Positions 1 to 12,400 are shown, counted from the first letter of the stretch. The stretch: DNA of 64,000 bases from Palaemon carinicauda (GCF_036898095.1 NC_090735.1:7894661-7958660), one strand, 5' to 3'. Made by a program: numbers and translations. Notes: generated by a model not told the origin, from the sequence alone.

Positions 1-2206
1 GGACCTGCCCTTTCCTGCTGAGCATGTCCGCCCTCACATTTCTCTGTCCCTGAACAAACCTCGTCAGCAGACCTATCTTGTTCTCCTTCTCCCAAAGAAG
101 GAGCTCCCTTGCTGTCTCGAACAGAGACAGAGAGTGAGTCCCTCCTTGCTTCCTGATGTAAGCAAGAGCTGTGGTGTTGTCTGAGTTGACCTCCACAATC
201 TTTCCAGACACCAAGTCTTTGAAGGCCTTTAGCCCCAGAAAAATGGCCATCAGCTCCTTGTTGTTGATGTGCCATTCCAGCTGAATTCCTTCCCAATAGC
301 CTGAGACCTCCTTGCTTCCTAGTGTTGCCCCCCAACCTGACTCTGATTCGTCTGAAAACAACACTAGGTCTGGGTTCTTCTTGTGTAAGGAGATCCCTTC
401 CCCTAACAAGGCTGGATCCAGCCACCACTTCAGAAGATTCTTGACTTCTGTTGGAATGGGGAAGGAAAAGGAGTCTTCCTGCGTCTTTCTGTTCCACGTT
501 TTCGAAAGAAAGTGCTGAAGAGGCCTTAGATGGAGTCTCCCCAGAGAGACAAACTGTTTGATGGAGGATAGTCCCCCCAGCAAACTCATCCACTCCTTCC
601 CTGAGCACCTCTTCTTGTCCAGGAAAGTTCTGACTTTTACGAGACACTTCGTCTGTCTTTCCTGTGAGGGAGAAGCCCGAAAAAGAACTGAATTCAGAAC
701 TATCCCTAAATAGAGAATAGTCTGATTCGGCTTTATCTGAGACTTTTCCCTGTTGATGACCAGGCCTAGATCTTGAGCCATCATAAAAGTCTTCCGTAAA
801 TCCTCCAGACATTTCTCCCTCGATCGTGAACGAATCAGCCAATCGTCCAGATAGAAGGCTATCCTTATCCCCTCCTGATGCAGCCAGCCTGACACATTCG
901 CCATTATCCTGGTGATGACTTGAGGAGCCGTGCTGAGACCGAAGCAAAGAGCTCTGAATTGGAAGCACTTGCCCTGCATTACAAATCTCAGGTACTTCCT
1001 TGAAGTCGGATGGATGGGGACATGGAAATACGCATCCTGCAAGTCGAGGGACACCATCCAGTCCCCTGGACGTACTGATGCCAGCACCGACTGAGTCGTC
1101 TCCATGGAGAACTTTGTCTTCTCCACAAAGATGTTGAGAGAGCTGACATCCAGGACTTGTCTCCATCCACCCGAGTTCTTGGGGACTAGAAACAGGCAAT
1201 TGTAAAAGCCTGGGGAGGATAGATCCCGAACCGGTTCTATCGCTCCCTTGTCTAGCATTTGGTCGACTAGGTCTATTAGGGCCTTCTGTTTCCCCGGATC
1301 TGTGTACCGGGCTACTAAGGCCAGCGGAGCATCTGCGAGAGGAGGTTTCTTCAGAAAGGGGATCTTGTATCCATCCTTGATGACTGAGAGGGACCAGGTG
1401 TCCGCCCCTCTCCTCTTCCAAGACTGCCAAAAACCTGACAGTCTTGCGCCTACTGTCTGGAGGAGACGAACTTCATTTTCAGGAGCGAGGTCTGAACGAA
1501 CCCCTGGTAGATCTTGGTCCTGATTCTTGCCTTCTTCCTCTAAAATCTGGTCTTGAAGAAGTAGTCCTGCCCCAAAAGGGCTGCTGGAATTTCTTTTCCT
1601 CCCGTTTCGAAGAAGAAGGAGTGGCTGCCAAGGGCTTACGAGCAGAACAAGATAAAAGGTCTTGGGTGGCTTTTTGGGCCAGTGAAAGCGTAATGTCTCT
1701 AACCAGGGACTCGGGAAAAAGATGTTGAGACAGGGGGCGTAAAGAAGCTCAGACTTTTGCGCAATGGTAACAGACCTTGAAGTAAAAGAGCAAAGCAGGG
1801 CTCTCTTCTTTAGGATCCCAGCTGAGAACAGCGCAGCCAACTCATTCGCCCCATCTCTGAGGGCCTTGTCCATACAGGACATAATACTGGTAAGGTCTCT
1901 AGTTCCTTCCATCTGGTCAGTTTTCCTTGCCAGAGTCCCAAGCGACCAGTCTAGAAAACTAAAAACCTCAAAGGCTCTAAAAATACCTTTGACGAGATGA
2001 TCCAGTTCCGACATCGACCACATGACCTTGGCTGAGTTGAGAGCATGCCTTCTAGCAGAGTCCACTAAAGCCAGAGAAGTCACCCTTGGAGGAGGAAGGC
2101 ACTCCCAGACCCAAAGGTTCCCCAGTCTCATACCACATACCCGCTTTTGAAGCAAGACGAGCTGGTGGAAACGAGAAGGAAGTCTTAACTGCTTGTCTCT
2201 GCTCCT
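1..2206 (-). CDS. DIRS-A gag C-terminus, reverse transcriptase and RNase H in one open frame (partial)
   Basis: The frame has no stop from 2206 to the left edge, about 735 codons. The first part matches the gag C-terminus of DIRS-C (SIMSCMDKALRDGANELA near 1830-1890). RT follows: VLDVSSLN near 1140-1165, palm motif LDLQDAYFHVPIHP near 1010-1050, FGLSTAP near 920-940, and the catalytic YLDDW at 839-853. RNase H motifs are FSDESESGWGA near 320-355 and VNSDNTTALAY near 165-200, and the QGQRNVRADMLSRK block is near the edge. It has no start codon of its own: usable gag upstream is in another frame, and the switch occurs near 2075. In DIRS-C the gag C-terminus and RT are in different frames, here they share one. 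The element would copy its RNA into DNA; whether this copy can is doubtful because gag is broken. Confidence 0.85.
3..1470 (-). other. Second stop-free frame overlapping the DIRS-A reverse transcriptase
   Basis: I read the frame shifted by one base from RT, codon by codon, from about 1470 to the left edge and met no stop (about 490 codons). The remaining frame closes within the first 40 bases. The equivalent frame in DIRS-C is also open across its RT and leads into the recombinase. No known domain is visible in it. It could be a coding N-terminal extension of the recombinase or a by-product of codon choice in RT. Confidence 0.55.
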
Positions 2207-4070
2207 TCATTCAGTCATCAATCTTAGCAAGAGCCTTCTTTGCGGAAATCGACAGTTTCATCTTGATGAAGGCCGACTGTTTCTTGGCCTTCTTTCTGTT
2301 AAATTGGGATTGAGGAGATTGAGGGGCAGCAGGTTGGAATTCCTCTCCAAAAAGTTCAAGAAGGGAGCGAGAGAGAACTTTGTAATCTCCAGCAGCGTCG
2401 GCAGGTTTATCATCGTCATCAGAAACCTCCTCGAGGTCCTGATCTACATCTGCAACATCCTTCGAACAAGAAGAAGGTTCCTTAGGATCCGACAAAGGCA
2501 AATCAAAGGAATCGTCCTGCAAAAGATGGGTTGCATCCTGGAGCCCAGTGCTAGAAGAATCCTTGGAACGAGAGGCAGTATCGTCCTGAAGAGGCAGGCT
2601 GGTATCGCCTTGGCGCCGAGAACGAGAGGCAGTATCGTTCTGGTGCCGAGAGCGAGAGGCGGTATTGTCCTGGCGTCGAGAACGAGAGGCGGTATCGTCC
2701 AGGTGTCGAGAACTAGGGGCAGTAACATCGTGGCGTCATGAACGAGAGGCGGTATCATCCCGGCGTAGTGAACGAGAGACGGTATCGGCCTGGCGAAGCG
2801 AACGAGAAGAGGTATCGTGCTGGTATCGTGAACGGGAGGCGGTATCGTCCTGACATCGAGAACGAGAAGCAGTATCGTTCGAGATAGTATCGCCCCGGTA
2901 CCCAGAACGAGAAACCGTATCGTCCTGGTATCGAGAAGAAGTATCGCCTTGCGAAAGCACACATTCCTCATCCTAGCGCAGAGAGGGAGAAGTTTTCTTT
3001 AGAGAAGAACTTCGTTCTCTCTTAGAAGCAGACTTCTTAATAAGTAATGAGTCATCTTTATCTATCAGACTGGGCGTGAGGGCGGCTAAATGCTTGCACC
3101 AACATAAAGAGTTGTTTCTGCATGACAGACATAAAGGATTTAGCAACATCAGTTGGGTCTTGCGGCCCCGAAGGGGAGGATGACGAATCACACTCGTAGA
3201 AAGAGGAGGATCTTCGGCAGTAGGCTTAGGCTTCGCCCTTTTCACAGGCACGGAGTCGAAATCATCCTCCGACAGACAAGGTTCATAACTGCTAGAACCG
3301 TGAGAGGAAGAACGAGACACTTCGTCGCGGTTCCATCTCCTCTTAGTAGGTCTTGACGCTTCAAACTTCCATTTACGTCTGGGAGAATTCGGAGAAGAAA
3401 TTAACACATCCGACACGTCTTTTCCGTGACGGTCAAAAACAGCCTGGGAATCGGTAACAGGGCTGTTTGAGGCGACGGCTGACCGAGGGTACCTACCTCT
3501 CACCCCCTTTCGGTCGTCGATGTACCTTCTCCCTTGGTCCTGGGAGCTTGGTAGAGGTCTAGGCCTAAGGTAATGACAGGTTCGGTCAGTCGCCACCCCC
3601 ACTGCACTAACACAAGCACTTTCACTATCCTTACCTTTAAAGGCCTCCAGTTGTTCTTTAATGGCCTTCAACTCGGCAGCCAGGCTAGCGTACCGAGGGT
3701 CATCCGCAGATACGGATCCTGTAGGAGGTGCAGGAGTTACTAACTCAAGGGAAGGATCAACTTCCAAAGAGGAATCAATTATAGGTTCAAAAGATAAATC
3801 TACACTAAGTTCGTCTTCCTTACTACTAACAGACTTAGACTTAGACCTAGAAGCTCTTCTAACTCTATCGAGCTCTAGTTTACGCACATAGCGCTTCATA
3901 ATCAACCAATCCTTTTCATCCAAAACTTTACATTCCCCGCACCTATTATTAAGGGCACAAACAAAACCCTTACAATTCAAACAAACGGTGTGAGGGTCTA
4001 CCGCCATTTTCGGTAGTCTCACCTTACATTCCTCAATCGCACAGACACGGTAATGACTTTTTTCACTCAT
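2075..4070 (-). pseudogene. DIRS-A gag, broken
   Basis: The start is placed at 4070 (MSEKSHY) because DIRS-C gag begins at the equivalent site with the same Cys-rich block. Residues VDPHTVCLNC and the following NNRCGEC match the DIRS-C gag motif (Cys pairs before and after VDPHT), a likely zinc-binding fold. A charged Ser/Arg-rich region and a decapeptide repeat follow. The frame is broken by TAG at 2973-2975, TGA at 2736-2738 and TGA at 2211-2213. Near 2075 homology to gag (ALVDSARR) passes into the RT frame, so there is also a frameshift. The gag N-terminal half is therefore dead unless supplied in trans. Confidence 0.8.
2575..2960 (-). repeat. 30-bp minisatellite inside DIRS-A gag (decapeptide DDTASRSRRQ)
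   Basis: About 13 imperfect 30-bp units. In the gag frame each gives one variant of DDTASRSRRQ, an acidic/hydroxyl and Arg-rich decapeptide. The period is a multiple of three, so unit number can change without frameshift. One unit carries the TGA at 2736. Confidence 0.85.
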
Positions 4071-4254
4071 AATGATAATAGCAAAAAAGCAAAGAAATAG
4101 CAAAAACACGATTGCCAAATCCCCAAATCAGAGTACTTCACCAAATAGCAGACTGGTACACCGATACAGGGAAAGCGAAGAAAAACTTTTAATGACGGAC
4201 CAACGTGTTGTCGATCCGGCTGGCAGAGATGAACTGAAGAACAGAAAACGGGAA

Positions 4255-4386
4255 TGATTCCTCCTACCAGCCTTTAACGGGTGTTACCACCCAACCACCG
4301 CAAGGCGGTTGCCTCGTTTAGAAAAATTCTGCCGAAATAGAGATTATTAGCTATGTATATATAACTGCCAGGTAAGTTCTATTCAT
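4255..4386 (-). repeat. 5' terminal repeat of DIRS-A
   Basis: The sequence between the gag leader and unique DNA ends in AACTGCCAGGTAAGTTC. It sits where DIRS-B and DIRS-C have their outer terminal repeats. The partner repeat is off the window, so the exact end is uncertain by about 10 bases. Confidence 0.55.
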
Positions 4387-5685
4387 AAAACTGTAATTTT
4401 CAAAACTCTCATTAGGTTTGGATCCAATTCTTTTCGAATTTCATGACCAAATAATAATACTGAATGACATTGCACTCTTGGAAAGATGCTGATTTGTAAT
4501 ATTAATACCACAAAAGAAATTACACGTTACCCCTAATGTCCGTAGAATCGTCCAAACAATATTGAACAGCTCTTATTGGTCGAGGAAAACTATCCCTTGA
4601 AAAAACGAACGCCTCGTTTTGTAAAGAGAGAAAATGAAAAAATTGTTGAAAATCTCTAGTTTCAAATGGCTTTTAGCTCTGAAATATGGCAAAAGACATA
4701 AAATCATCTTGTGATTACCAAAAACTACCTTAAATGGTATTGCTTGGAGTTCATGTATTCCTTTTCTGATGCCAAAGTCAACAGAAATACAATTAGTCTT
4801 CGACATTCACAGGTTTTAACTTCGCGAATTCAGACATTCGCAATACAGAGAACTGTATAAACTATTAAATAAAAAAAATCACGTATTCGCGGTGTCGGGA
4901 TAAATACTCTCGCGGCCTGATGATTTCTAACCCGCAGTGTTCCTTTGCACCCGGCATGTTTTGCACCTTCTTCCTCTCCCCACAGCACAACACTCCATCT
5001 CTCTCATTCACTCGGCCTTAGCCTCGCATCGTCTCTCCTTCTGTGTGCATTGCCCCTTTAGTCCCTTTTGTGCAAAATTATATCGTCATGTCGAACTTCA
5101 TATGTAAACAGGTAGTGGTGTTGTGCTGATACTTTTTTTATTTTAAGTTTTATCGTGGTAGTGTATTCACTCTGTATTAGTGTTATTGTTATATTAACTA
5201 CTGTACAGTACTGTATATGAAATACCATACTTTACAATAGTAATGTAAATATAGGCTACGTGTAGGGTAAGTTTGAACAGTGCGAGTCGACCTGCCGAAA
5301 ACAGCAATCACTAACGAGTGTTACCTTAGCTAGTTAAGCTGTACTGTAGTGATAGTACTGTTCATATATTAGAGTAATATACACAACAGTATCAGTGAGT
5401 GTTGTTAGATAGGAACAAGGGTGGTTTTGTTGTTACTGTATGTATTATATGTATGTATAATTGTGGCAATGTCTCGTGTTATGTGTCCCATACTGTGTAC
5501 ATAGTACACATATGTACACTTACTGAAATGTGTTCATTTATTGACACAATACTTATACTGCGATAGAAACCAAGAAAAACAACATTAGGCAGTACAGTGG
5601 GTTACTTTGTGTGTTAGTTGATCATACGTAAACAATGGGGCAGTGAGTTAGCGAGTTAGAAGTTAACCCACTCTAGGGCAGTAAG
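4387..5685. other. AT-rich intergenic DNA with faint DNA-transposon remnants
   Basis: No gene seen. The 4820-4860 stretch (TTCGCGAATTCAGACATTCGC, ending in CTGTA) and 4885-4930 (TATTCGCGGTGTCGGG) resemble decayed Tigger/pogo terminal sequences, too degraded to define an element. Confidence 0.35.
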
Positions 5686-6827
5686 TACAGTAGGGTCCCG
5701 AATTATGCGAGAATTTGGTCGATTAATGACCTCGTGTGAATGGAAAATCGCGAATTTCGAAACACACAACTAAAAGAAATAATTCCATTGCGGCCATGGC
5801 AACCAGCAATTTGCCTATTCAAATGTGTTTACTACCCATTTCCAATACTTTCTTTGTACTATACTGTATTTCTTTATAATATCAAATTGTTCTTGTAAAT
5901 AAATAAAACATTTAATATACTTTAAAGTTCTAATAACTTGAAAAATGGTTAAAATTACAACCAGGATAGGTGTAAACACCATATATTTCCCGTTATAACA
6001 CAACCCAAAATACAGACAAATTTTAATGTTTGTCATATCTATTGTATAATACAACTGGTGAATAGCAAAACCATCACTCTATAGACTAGCTTGTTGTATG
6101 ATTGAAAATCCAGAATTATCAAAATAAAGGCGATTTTATATCATGCGTTTCCTAAACACGCTAAAAAGCACAATAGAAAACAACAACCAATGTTTTGTTT
6201 ACCTTTATCTCTGATCACAACGAAGAAACAGACGCATTTATACATCTGTGTTTTTGAATTGACAGCAATTTTACCAAGTATAGATTATATGTTGAATTTG
6301 TTATTACCAATGTTCTAATTATTTTTTATTAGAACTTTCAAATAAATGAAATGAATGCCATTTATGAAATGTTTTTCTTTATGATGCCGCCTGAAACGGA
6401 AACCTTCCATTTGTTTACGCTCCATCTTCGATCATAATAAACAAACGAATGCATTAAACACACATGATCTAAGTCATAACTAATGATATTACAAACATTT
6501 AGTAAACATTATGTTATTACAAATATTTTACTTACCGTATCCATATAAATTCCTAAATTCGTAGCAAAGCTGGAATTTTTTTTTCCCTTATGCGTTTAAT
6601 CCACAATAGCAATCTGCCGCTAATGACAGATGATAACTTACGATAATTCTAAACTGTTACGAAAGATAATTGTCTTTTCCATATCCAAAATACTTTTCCT
6701 AACTTCAGTTATAAGTCAACTTGTACCCACCTCAATTATAGATCCATATGCAAAAAAGGTAAAAGAAGAAAGTACTAGGCCTATTTTTAAAGTCACCGAA
6801 CAATTAGGTTACCGCTATAACGTTCGA

Positions 6828-6829
<2 letters not shown>

Positions 6830-6896
<67 letters not shown>
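6830..6896. repeat. (GA)n microsatellite
   Basis: About 33 uninterrupted GA dinucleotides inside the Tigger-like element. Confidence 0.97.
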
Positions 6897-6899
<3 letters not shown>

Positions 6900-7343
6900 T
6901 TTTAAAGTACTAAACAATAAATATGATAGGTTATAACACATTGGTGTTTATGTAATATTAACTGTATAGATGGTTTGAATAAGTTAAGAAATGGTGTAAA
7001 CAATTCTTTGTTATTGTATTCGCGCGGAAGCTAGACATCAGCTGATGTGATCACAGCCAAAAGTAAAACAAAAATAAGTTAGCAATACTCGATTTTTAAA
7101 ACACACCCGAAATTTAACAACATAAGTACATGTTTTATTATAGCGCAATTGACATTTAAAGAGTAAAAATTTTCTGGAATAGAATGGTGTTTCCTAAAAA
7201 ATAGTGGTTTGCGGACGAAATCGGTTACCGTATTTTAAGCTATGATTGAAATGGATGTATACACGGTATAATTTTTTCGTTTTGTATTTAATTGACACTT
7301 CAAGAAAACCGATTTTGGTTTCTTCATCTATTTGTAAGTATTG

Positions 7344-7349
<6 letters not shown>

Positions 7350-7423
<74 letters not shown>
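7350..7423. repeat. (GA)n microsatellite
   Basis: About 37 uninterrupted GA dinucleotides, the second of three arrays in the same element. Confidence 0.97.
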
Positions 7424-7425
<2 letters not shown>

Positions 7426-7566
7426 CAGCTGTTGTAATTGAATGTCGTGTTTTTGTTTCGTGTACCCCCTGAAACGAGGAATTGATCGCCACAACTAACA
7501 ATATTCATGTTAATTTCATTCTTAAACTCAAGTTGCCATATGTGAACTATGGTTTTATTTCTTACG

Positions 7567-7568
<2 letters not shown>

Positions 7569-7631
<63 letters not shown>

Positions 7632-7667
7632 CTGCCATCAAATCTCTCTCTCTCTCTCTCTCTCTCT
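7569..7667. repeat. (GA)n followed by (TC)n, an inverted microsatellite pair
   Basis: GA run at 7569-7628, 14 bases of spacer, then TC run at 7643-7667. The two arms are complementary and could form a hairpin. Confidence 0.95.
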
Positions 7668-8282
7668 AGATTTTATTTTACCGTCTACTCTACAAAACCA
7701 ATGTTTGCAAATCAAATGTATACTGTTTAAAATATGACAAAATACTGAAGACTCGTTACCGAAGTTTAGGCTATTCACTGCCGATAAACGAACCCAGTCT
7801 ACTCGTGAAAACCTTGAACGCCCAGAGGGAAAAATAAGGCTTTTAAATATACTGTACTAAACAAAAATAATGCTTTAATATACCATCATTAACACTACCA
7901 TTACAATTATCGTAAGGTTGGAGAAAGATAAAGATTGCCGAGAACGTAACCACATTTCTGTTTACATTTTGTCAGCTGGACTCGCACAGTTAACAGTTGA
8001 TTTCATTGTTGATGTGGAATTTTATCCTTAAATAGGCTATTCATTAGGAAATTATGTTAATGAAATGTAATGTTAATATTGTTTTGTAACATTTATTATA
8101 AATCACCGTATTTAGGGCTACCAATATACTTAAAAAGACAATAGATTTGATACATTTTGTAGTGCTTGACTCGCGAACTTTGAACAGCCTCGCAGATACA
8201 GAAAATTTATTTTTGAAAAATAGCGATCGCGGAAAAGGGGAATCATGTAATTCGAACACGCTTAATTCGGGACCCTACTGTA

Positions 8283-9242
8283 TTCCTGGATTCTTGCTTT
8301 TCTTGCCTGTCTCTGTTACCTAATCCCCGCGAATAAATCTTACAGTGGGATCTTAGCAAAAGTTTTCAAAAGGTTCTAAACATGAACTCTTTGAATTCTG
8401 TAAAACTATGCCTAAAAAAAAAAAAAAAATTACTGGAGGTCTTCCAATATTAAAAGATCTAAAATCCCCATAAATGCCTGAAATGGATAAACCAAATTTT
8501 ATTTATTCAAGAATACAAATCAGCATAGAATTGAAAGTTTCTGTTCACATTAAAGTAATTGTAAAAAAGTTACAAATAATAATTTAACTCGTTTTAGTAA
8601 CCGATATATTTCTTGACTTACTACCAATCAAAATAAACCTTCCATAGTCTTTTATAAATATTATCAATACCAGAAACCACAACCTCTTTAAAAACCTGAG
8701 CAACTATACTCGTTGAATCTGCATCCTTCCTAAATCCTAATACATGTTAAAAATATCCTAGTCTTCTCTGGATTTTCCCTGAACTGAAAGTAAGCTTTCC
8801 TTTATGCTTTGAACTTCACTCTGATCGGCAACCATGAAACATACTTTCCAAAGATTAACAGCGAAGCCTCATTTCTCATAAGATTCTCTACATCAAATAA
8901 TTGTCTCAGGCAAGAGACGCAAAGAGAATGCACATCATGATCATCAAAAATAACTAAAATTATAAAAACAGGGACAATCTAGAGCTGTGGAGAACAGTCT
9001 GCTAATTTCGAAGTAGACATGAGACTTAAAGAAGTGATATGATATCCTCAGTATCTTATAGTTGTTAAATCATGTTAAGTCTCATGGCTTTACTAGAGAC
9101 ATTACTATAATTGGAAGGATAGAAAACAGGAAATTTCTTCATTTTAACGAGTAACTTTGACATTCCAAGCTTCCGGATATGAAAGCAATATGAACATTAG
9201 GGAGATTCATATAAATGATATATGTTATACAAAGTCAAAACT
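8283..9242. other. Sequence downstream of the TBK1 stop, possible 3' UTR
   Basis: AT-rich with no protein-like frame. On the minus strand an AATAAA polyadenylation hexamer occurs near 8508-8516, which would give a 3' UTR of about 730 nt if the coding region ends at 9243. This is positional inference only. Confidence 0.35.
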
Positions 9243-9444
9243 TCAAATTCCCCTTACCTCTCCCTGCAATGTTGGGTCATCTTGTAATTTCTTATCCTTA
9301 ATAGCTGCCAGTAGTTCTGATAGAGTTTGATGATATCTATCTTCAGTATCACTTAAGGTACCTTGGAAAGATGCGAGGAGGGTTTCGTGTTTTTGTACAT
9401 CAGTTTCTTCAATTTCTAACTGTACTCGTTGAACTTTAGCTACC
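9243..9444 (-). CDS. TBK1: TBK1 coding exon 14 (last seen)
   Basis: Acceptor TGTAG before 9444. The frame encodes [17 protein letters not shown] onward, a C-terminal coiled-coil segment. A perfect donor-like GTAAGG follows codon 727 at 9257, but reading through gives Val-Arg-Gly-Ile and a TGA at 9243-9245, for a protein of 731 residues. Either this is the terminal exon or one more short exon lies further left; I found no convincing candidate. Confidence 0.75.
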
Positions 9445-12400
9445 CTACACAAAGAGAAAATTACATAAAATTACTTAATGATAAATTAAGCCCTCTTACT
9501 GGATCTACTAACCATATCTGAGTACAAGGAATAATATACCTTGATATATATAGCATATATAAGTATAGTAGTATTCAGCTTAGTACTGTAGTAGTCTGCG
9601 TATCTAACTTTGAGAAAAACCATTGTCAAATGATGGAAAATCCTTAGCAATCAGGTTACCCACACCTTCCATTTCTATAATGTTTTGTTGACCACCTACC
9701 TGTACAAGCAATCTACATCAATAAACATAACTTCCATTAAAGTAACCTTACAATAAATATGAATTCAGTGAAAATTTCACTCGATGACCATCTACATTTT
9801 AAATATAAAATTTTTTAAACTTAATTTACACTATATTTTACCATACAAACCCAAGTCCTATAAAGTAAGAGTTGGAACAGCCATTGAAATTGTTAATGAT
9901 ATAAGTTAATGACAGGTGGAGAGCGCGAGCAAGTATCTCTGCCCACTCTCCTTTCAAAGACACTTCAGTTTAGATCTTCAACCCAGGACTGGGGGGTGGT
10001 TGAGATGGGAAGTTTAACTTTAAAGGAAACTTATTTGTATAGCTAGAAAAATACAAATTACTTATAGAATTTGTTATTTGTTCCTATGAGTATACATACC
10101 TTACATCCTTTAAAAAAGGAAGAATCACTTATAAGTCCTGTCCAAGAACAAAACTTTTTTTTTTTTTCTTCTATGGAATATGTTAGACTATCTAATCGTG
10201 TACGGGAGCAAGGGAGATGACTCCAGCAACCTCCCACCAGCTCAGCACAGGGATGAGTAGGCCAACATAGTCTGACCAGATCTTGGTTATGTATCCAATA
10301 TTCTATCAATGAAGGAATCTTTCTTTCCCAAAAGGGAGATGCAGTCTGGAATGACATACCTGGCACAAGCTGGCCACTGGCTAGGATTGTAAAGGGAGGA
10401 TGGGAAAAAACTACTACTTACAGATCCAGTCTAATAGAATGGTGCTCAGAAATGTAGCTTACCAGTTATAATTTCAAATCGAGCATTTAACAGTACAAAT
10501 GCTTCACCTCTAAGAGAGGGGGACGAAAGAAGCAGAGAACCAGTCATTCTACTTTTCCTTTAGACATACATCGAACACTATACTAAAGACAAGATGCTTC
10601 CTGTCCTGCATGGGAGCTTGACTGGCTACGCTACTACTAGAGCAGCCTCCAAAGGGCCAAGAACAAAAATGTTGAAGAACTTGTGGGTATTAATCCCTTG
10701 AACAGAAGACTGTGAAGGTTGTTTGGAATATCCAAACTCGTTCATCACCTGTCTCAGCAAGATTCTTCAGAGTCAAATGGAACTAATAATATAAACTTCA
10801 TGAAACACCTCTTTCTTAGTTCTGCCATTACTGAGAAAGAGTCGCTTATACTTAAGCCTGATGTCGAGTCCTCTTAAGATGGAACAACAAAGCCCTAAAG
10901 CCCTCATGGGATACAGAAGTATCTCATCCTGATTACCACTTGACATTTCATGATGCGAGAGGACGGTGAAGGTCTCAAGCCTGGATCATTCTGGGTTTAG
11001 TCACAAATTTGGACATAAACTAAAGAGACTTGATTCCAATCTTCACTGTGGGTTAATACAAGTGTCAATGCAATCTGCCAACTCTCTTTGCCGAAGCCAA
11101 AGCTAGCAAAATGACAGTATGATTAATTTCTCAAAGGCTCATACAGGGCATGATAAAATACTTGAGAACATGCGTCAGGTCCCACTCCAGGAGCTTGTGG
11201 TCCTGGGGTAGGATAAGAAAGCTCTTCACAAGCTTAGGTAACTCCTGAGGAAAAGAGGTTTATGCTGACAGGAAAGTATTCGGGGCTAATCTGACGCGCT
11301 CACCCCCTTACCCCCAATTACCTTGTTAACAATTTTAACAACCGTTCCACCTACGATCAAAACATTTCCAACTTTATAACAATGAAAGATTTGTATACCT
11401 GTAAGAACAAAGTGATAATTTTATTTCCCACTTCACCTCCCTCTCAATTGCAGAGCTCTAACTACATAACTGCTTAAATGAAAATACAGTAACCTAAACA
11501 TGAGAAATGGACTATTTCTAAAATCTAAACTCATGTTTTTCAAAGTTTTAATAAAAGAATAAAGCAGATTTCTAATATACTCAGAAAACAACATCCGTTG
11601 TCTATGGATACCTTTATAAAATTCCTGCAATGGAATAAGAACTCCAGCAAGTGTCTCAAACTTAACCTTAAATATTCAAAGTTATCATAAACAACTAATG
11701 AACCTAAGAAATTACAATATAATGATCCCTTAAAAAGAGATTGTTTAAAATAAAATTTGTCAATCATGCAATATTACCTCTATGAGAAAGAATTAAAAAT
11801 GGAACACAATAAGATTCAAATCTGCTATAATGATCTCACATGATTAGAAATGAAACTATAAGAGAAAGGTCATGGTGAGGGGTAGATGGAGATGGTTTGG
11901 GCATGCTGTTTGTACTCCCCAAGAGAGATTAGTTTGCCAAACTTTCAACTAGGCTCCACAAGGCCTAAAGAGTTGGAAAACCCAGGCCTACATGGCTGAG
12001 GACTATGAAGTGTGAAGTAGGAGATGATGAATGGAGAAGTATTGATTTAAAAACTCAAAATAGAGACGATTGGTGAAATCTAACAGATTATGCCCTTTGC
12101 GTCAATAGGCGAAGGAGGAGATGATGATGATGATGATTATGATCTCAAATACAAAAGCTAATAAACCATGTTCTTCTTGTTGACAAGCAGAGGTAGTAGT
12201 TGTACACAACATTGCTATCATGACCTGTACATGGGGGCTATGTACTGTAAGAGAACTTAGTTGTCAGTTTGCATCCAGTGATCAGCAAAAATATGCTGCA
12301 CTATTATACTATATTTTACTAATTTTGAAGTTGAATGTATTGTGAATCTTTAGAATAATTCTGAATAATTGAACTACAAAATTAATAAATGCATATATAT

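Larger units (their letters stand above)
1..4386 (-). mobile_element. DIRS-A: DIRS1-type retrotransposon, 3' part cut off by the window edge
   Basis: Reading leftward from about 4386 the element shows a terminal repeat, a Cys-rich gag start at 4070, a gag decapeptide-repeat region, gag C-terminus, reverse transcriptase and RNase H; the recombinase and 3' end lie off the left edge. The proteins align by eye with DIRS-C but are clearly diverged, so this is a separate subfamily. The 5' boundary is set by the motif CTGCCAGGTAAGTTCTATT near 4367-4385, equivalent to the CGGGTAAGT motif at the ends of DIRS-B and DIRS-C. Gag is pseudogenised while RT is open. Confidence 0.85.
5688..8280. mobile_element. 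Non-autonomous Tigger/pogo-like DNA transposon, 2.6 kb, TA target duplication
   Basis: The two ends are inverted copies of CAGTAGGGTCCCGAATTA (left 5688-5705, right 8263-8280). They are flanked by TA at 5686-5687 and TA at 8281-8282. CAGT ends with TA duplication are typical of the Tc1/mariner-pogo group. The interior is AT-rich, has no transposase-like frame, and carries three long GA arrays. Confidence 0.8.

Noticed and set aside
988..1170. Short minus-strand open frame over DIRS-A RT
   Set aside because: It is the third-frame shadow of the RT palm region.
6630..6905. Open frame ending in a long Arg-Glu repeat
   Set aside because: Created by the GA microsatellite; no protein homology in the rest.
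7246..7437. Second Arg-Glu repeat frame
   Set aside because: Also a GA microsatellite artefact.
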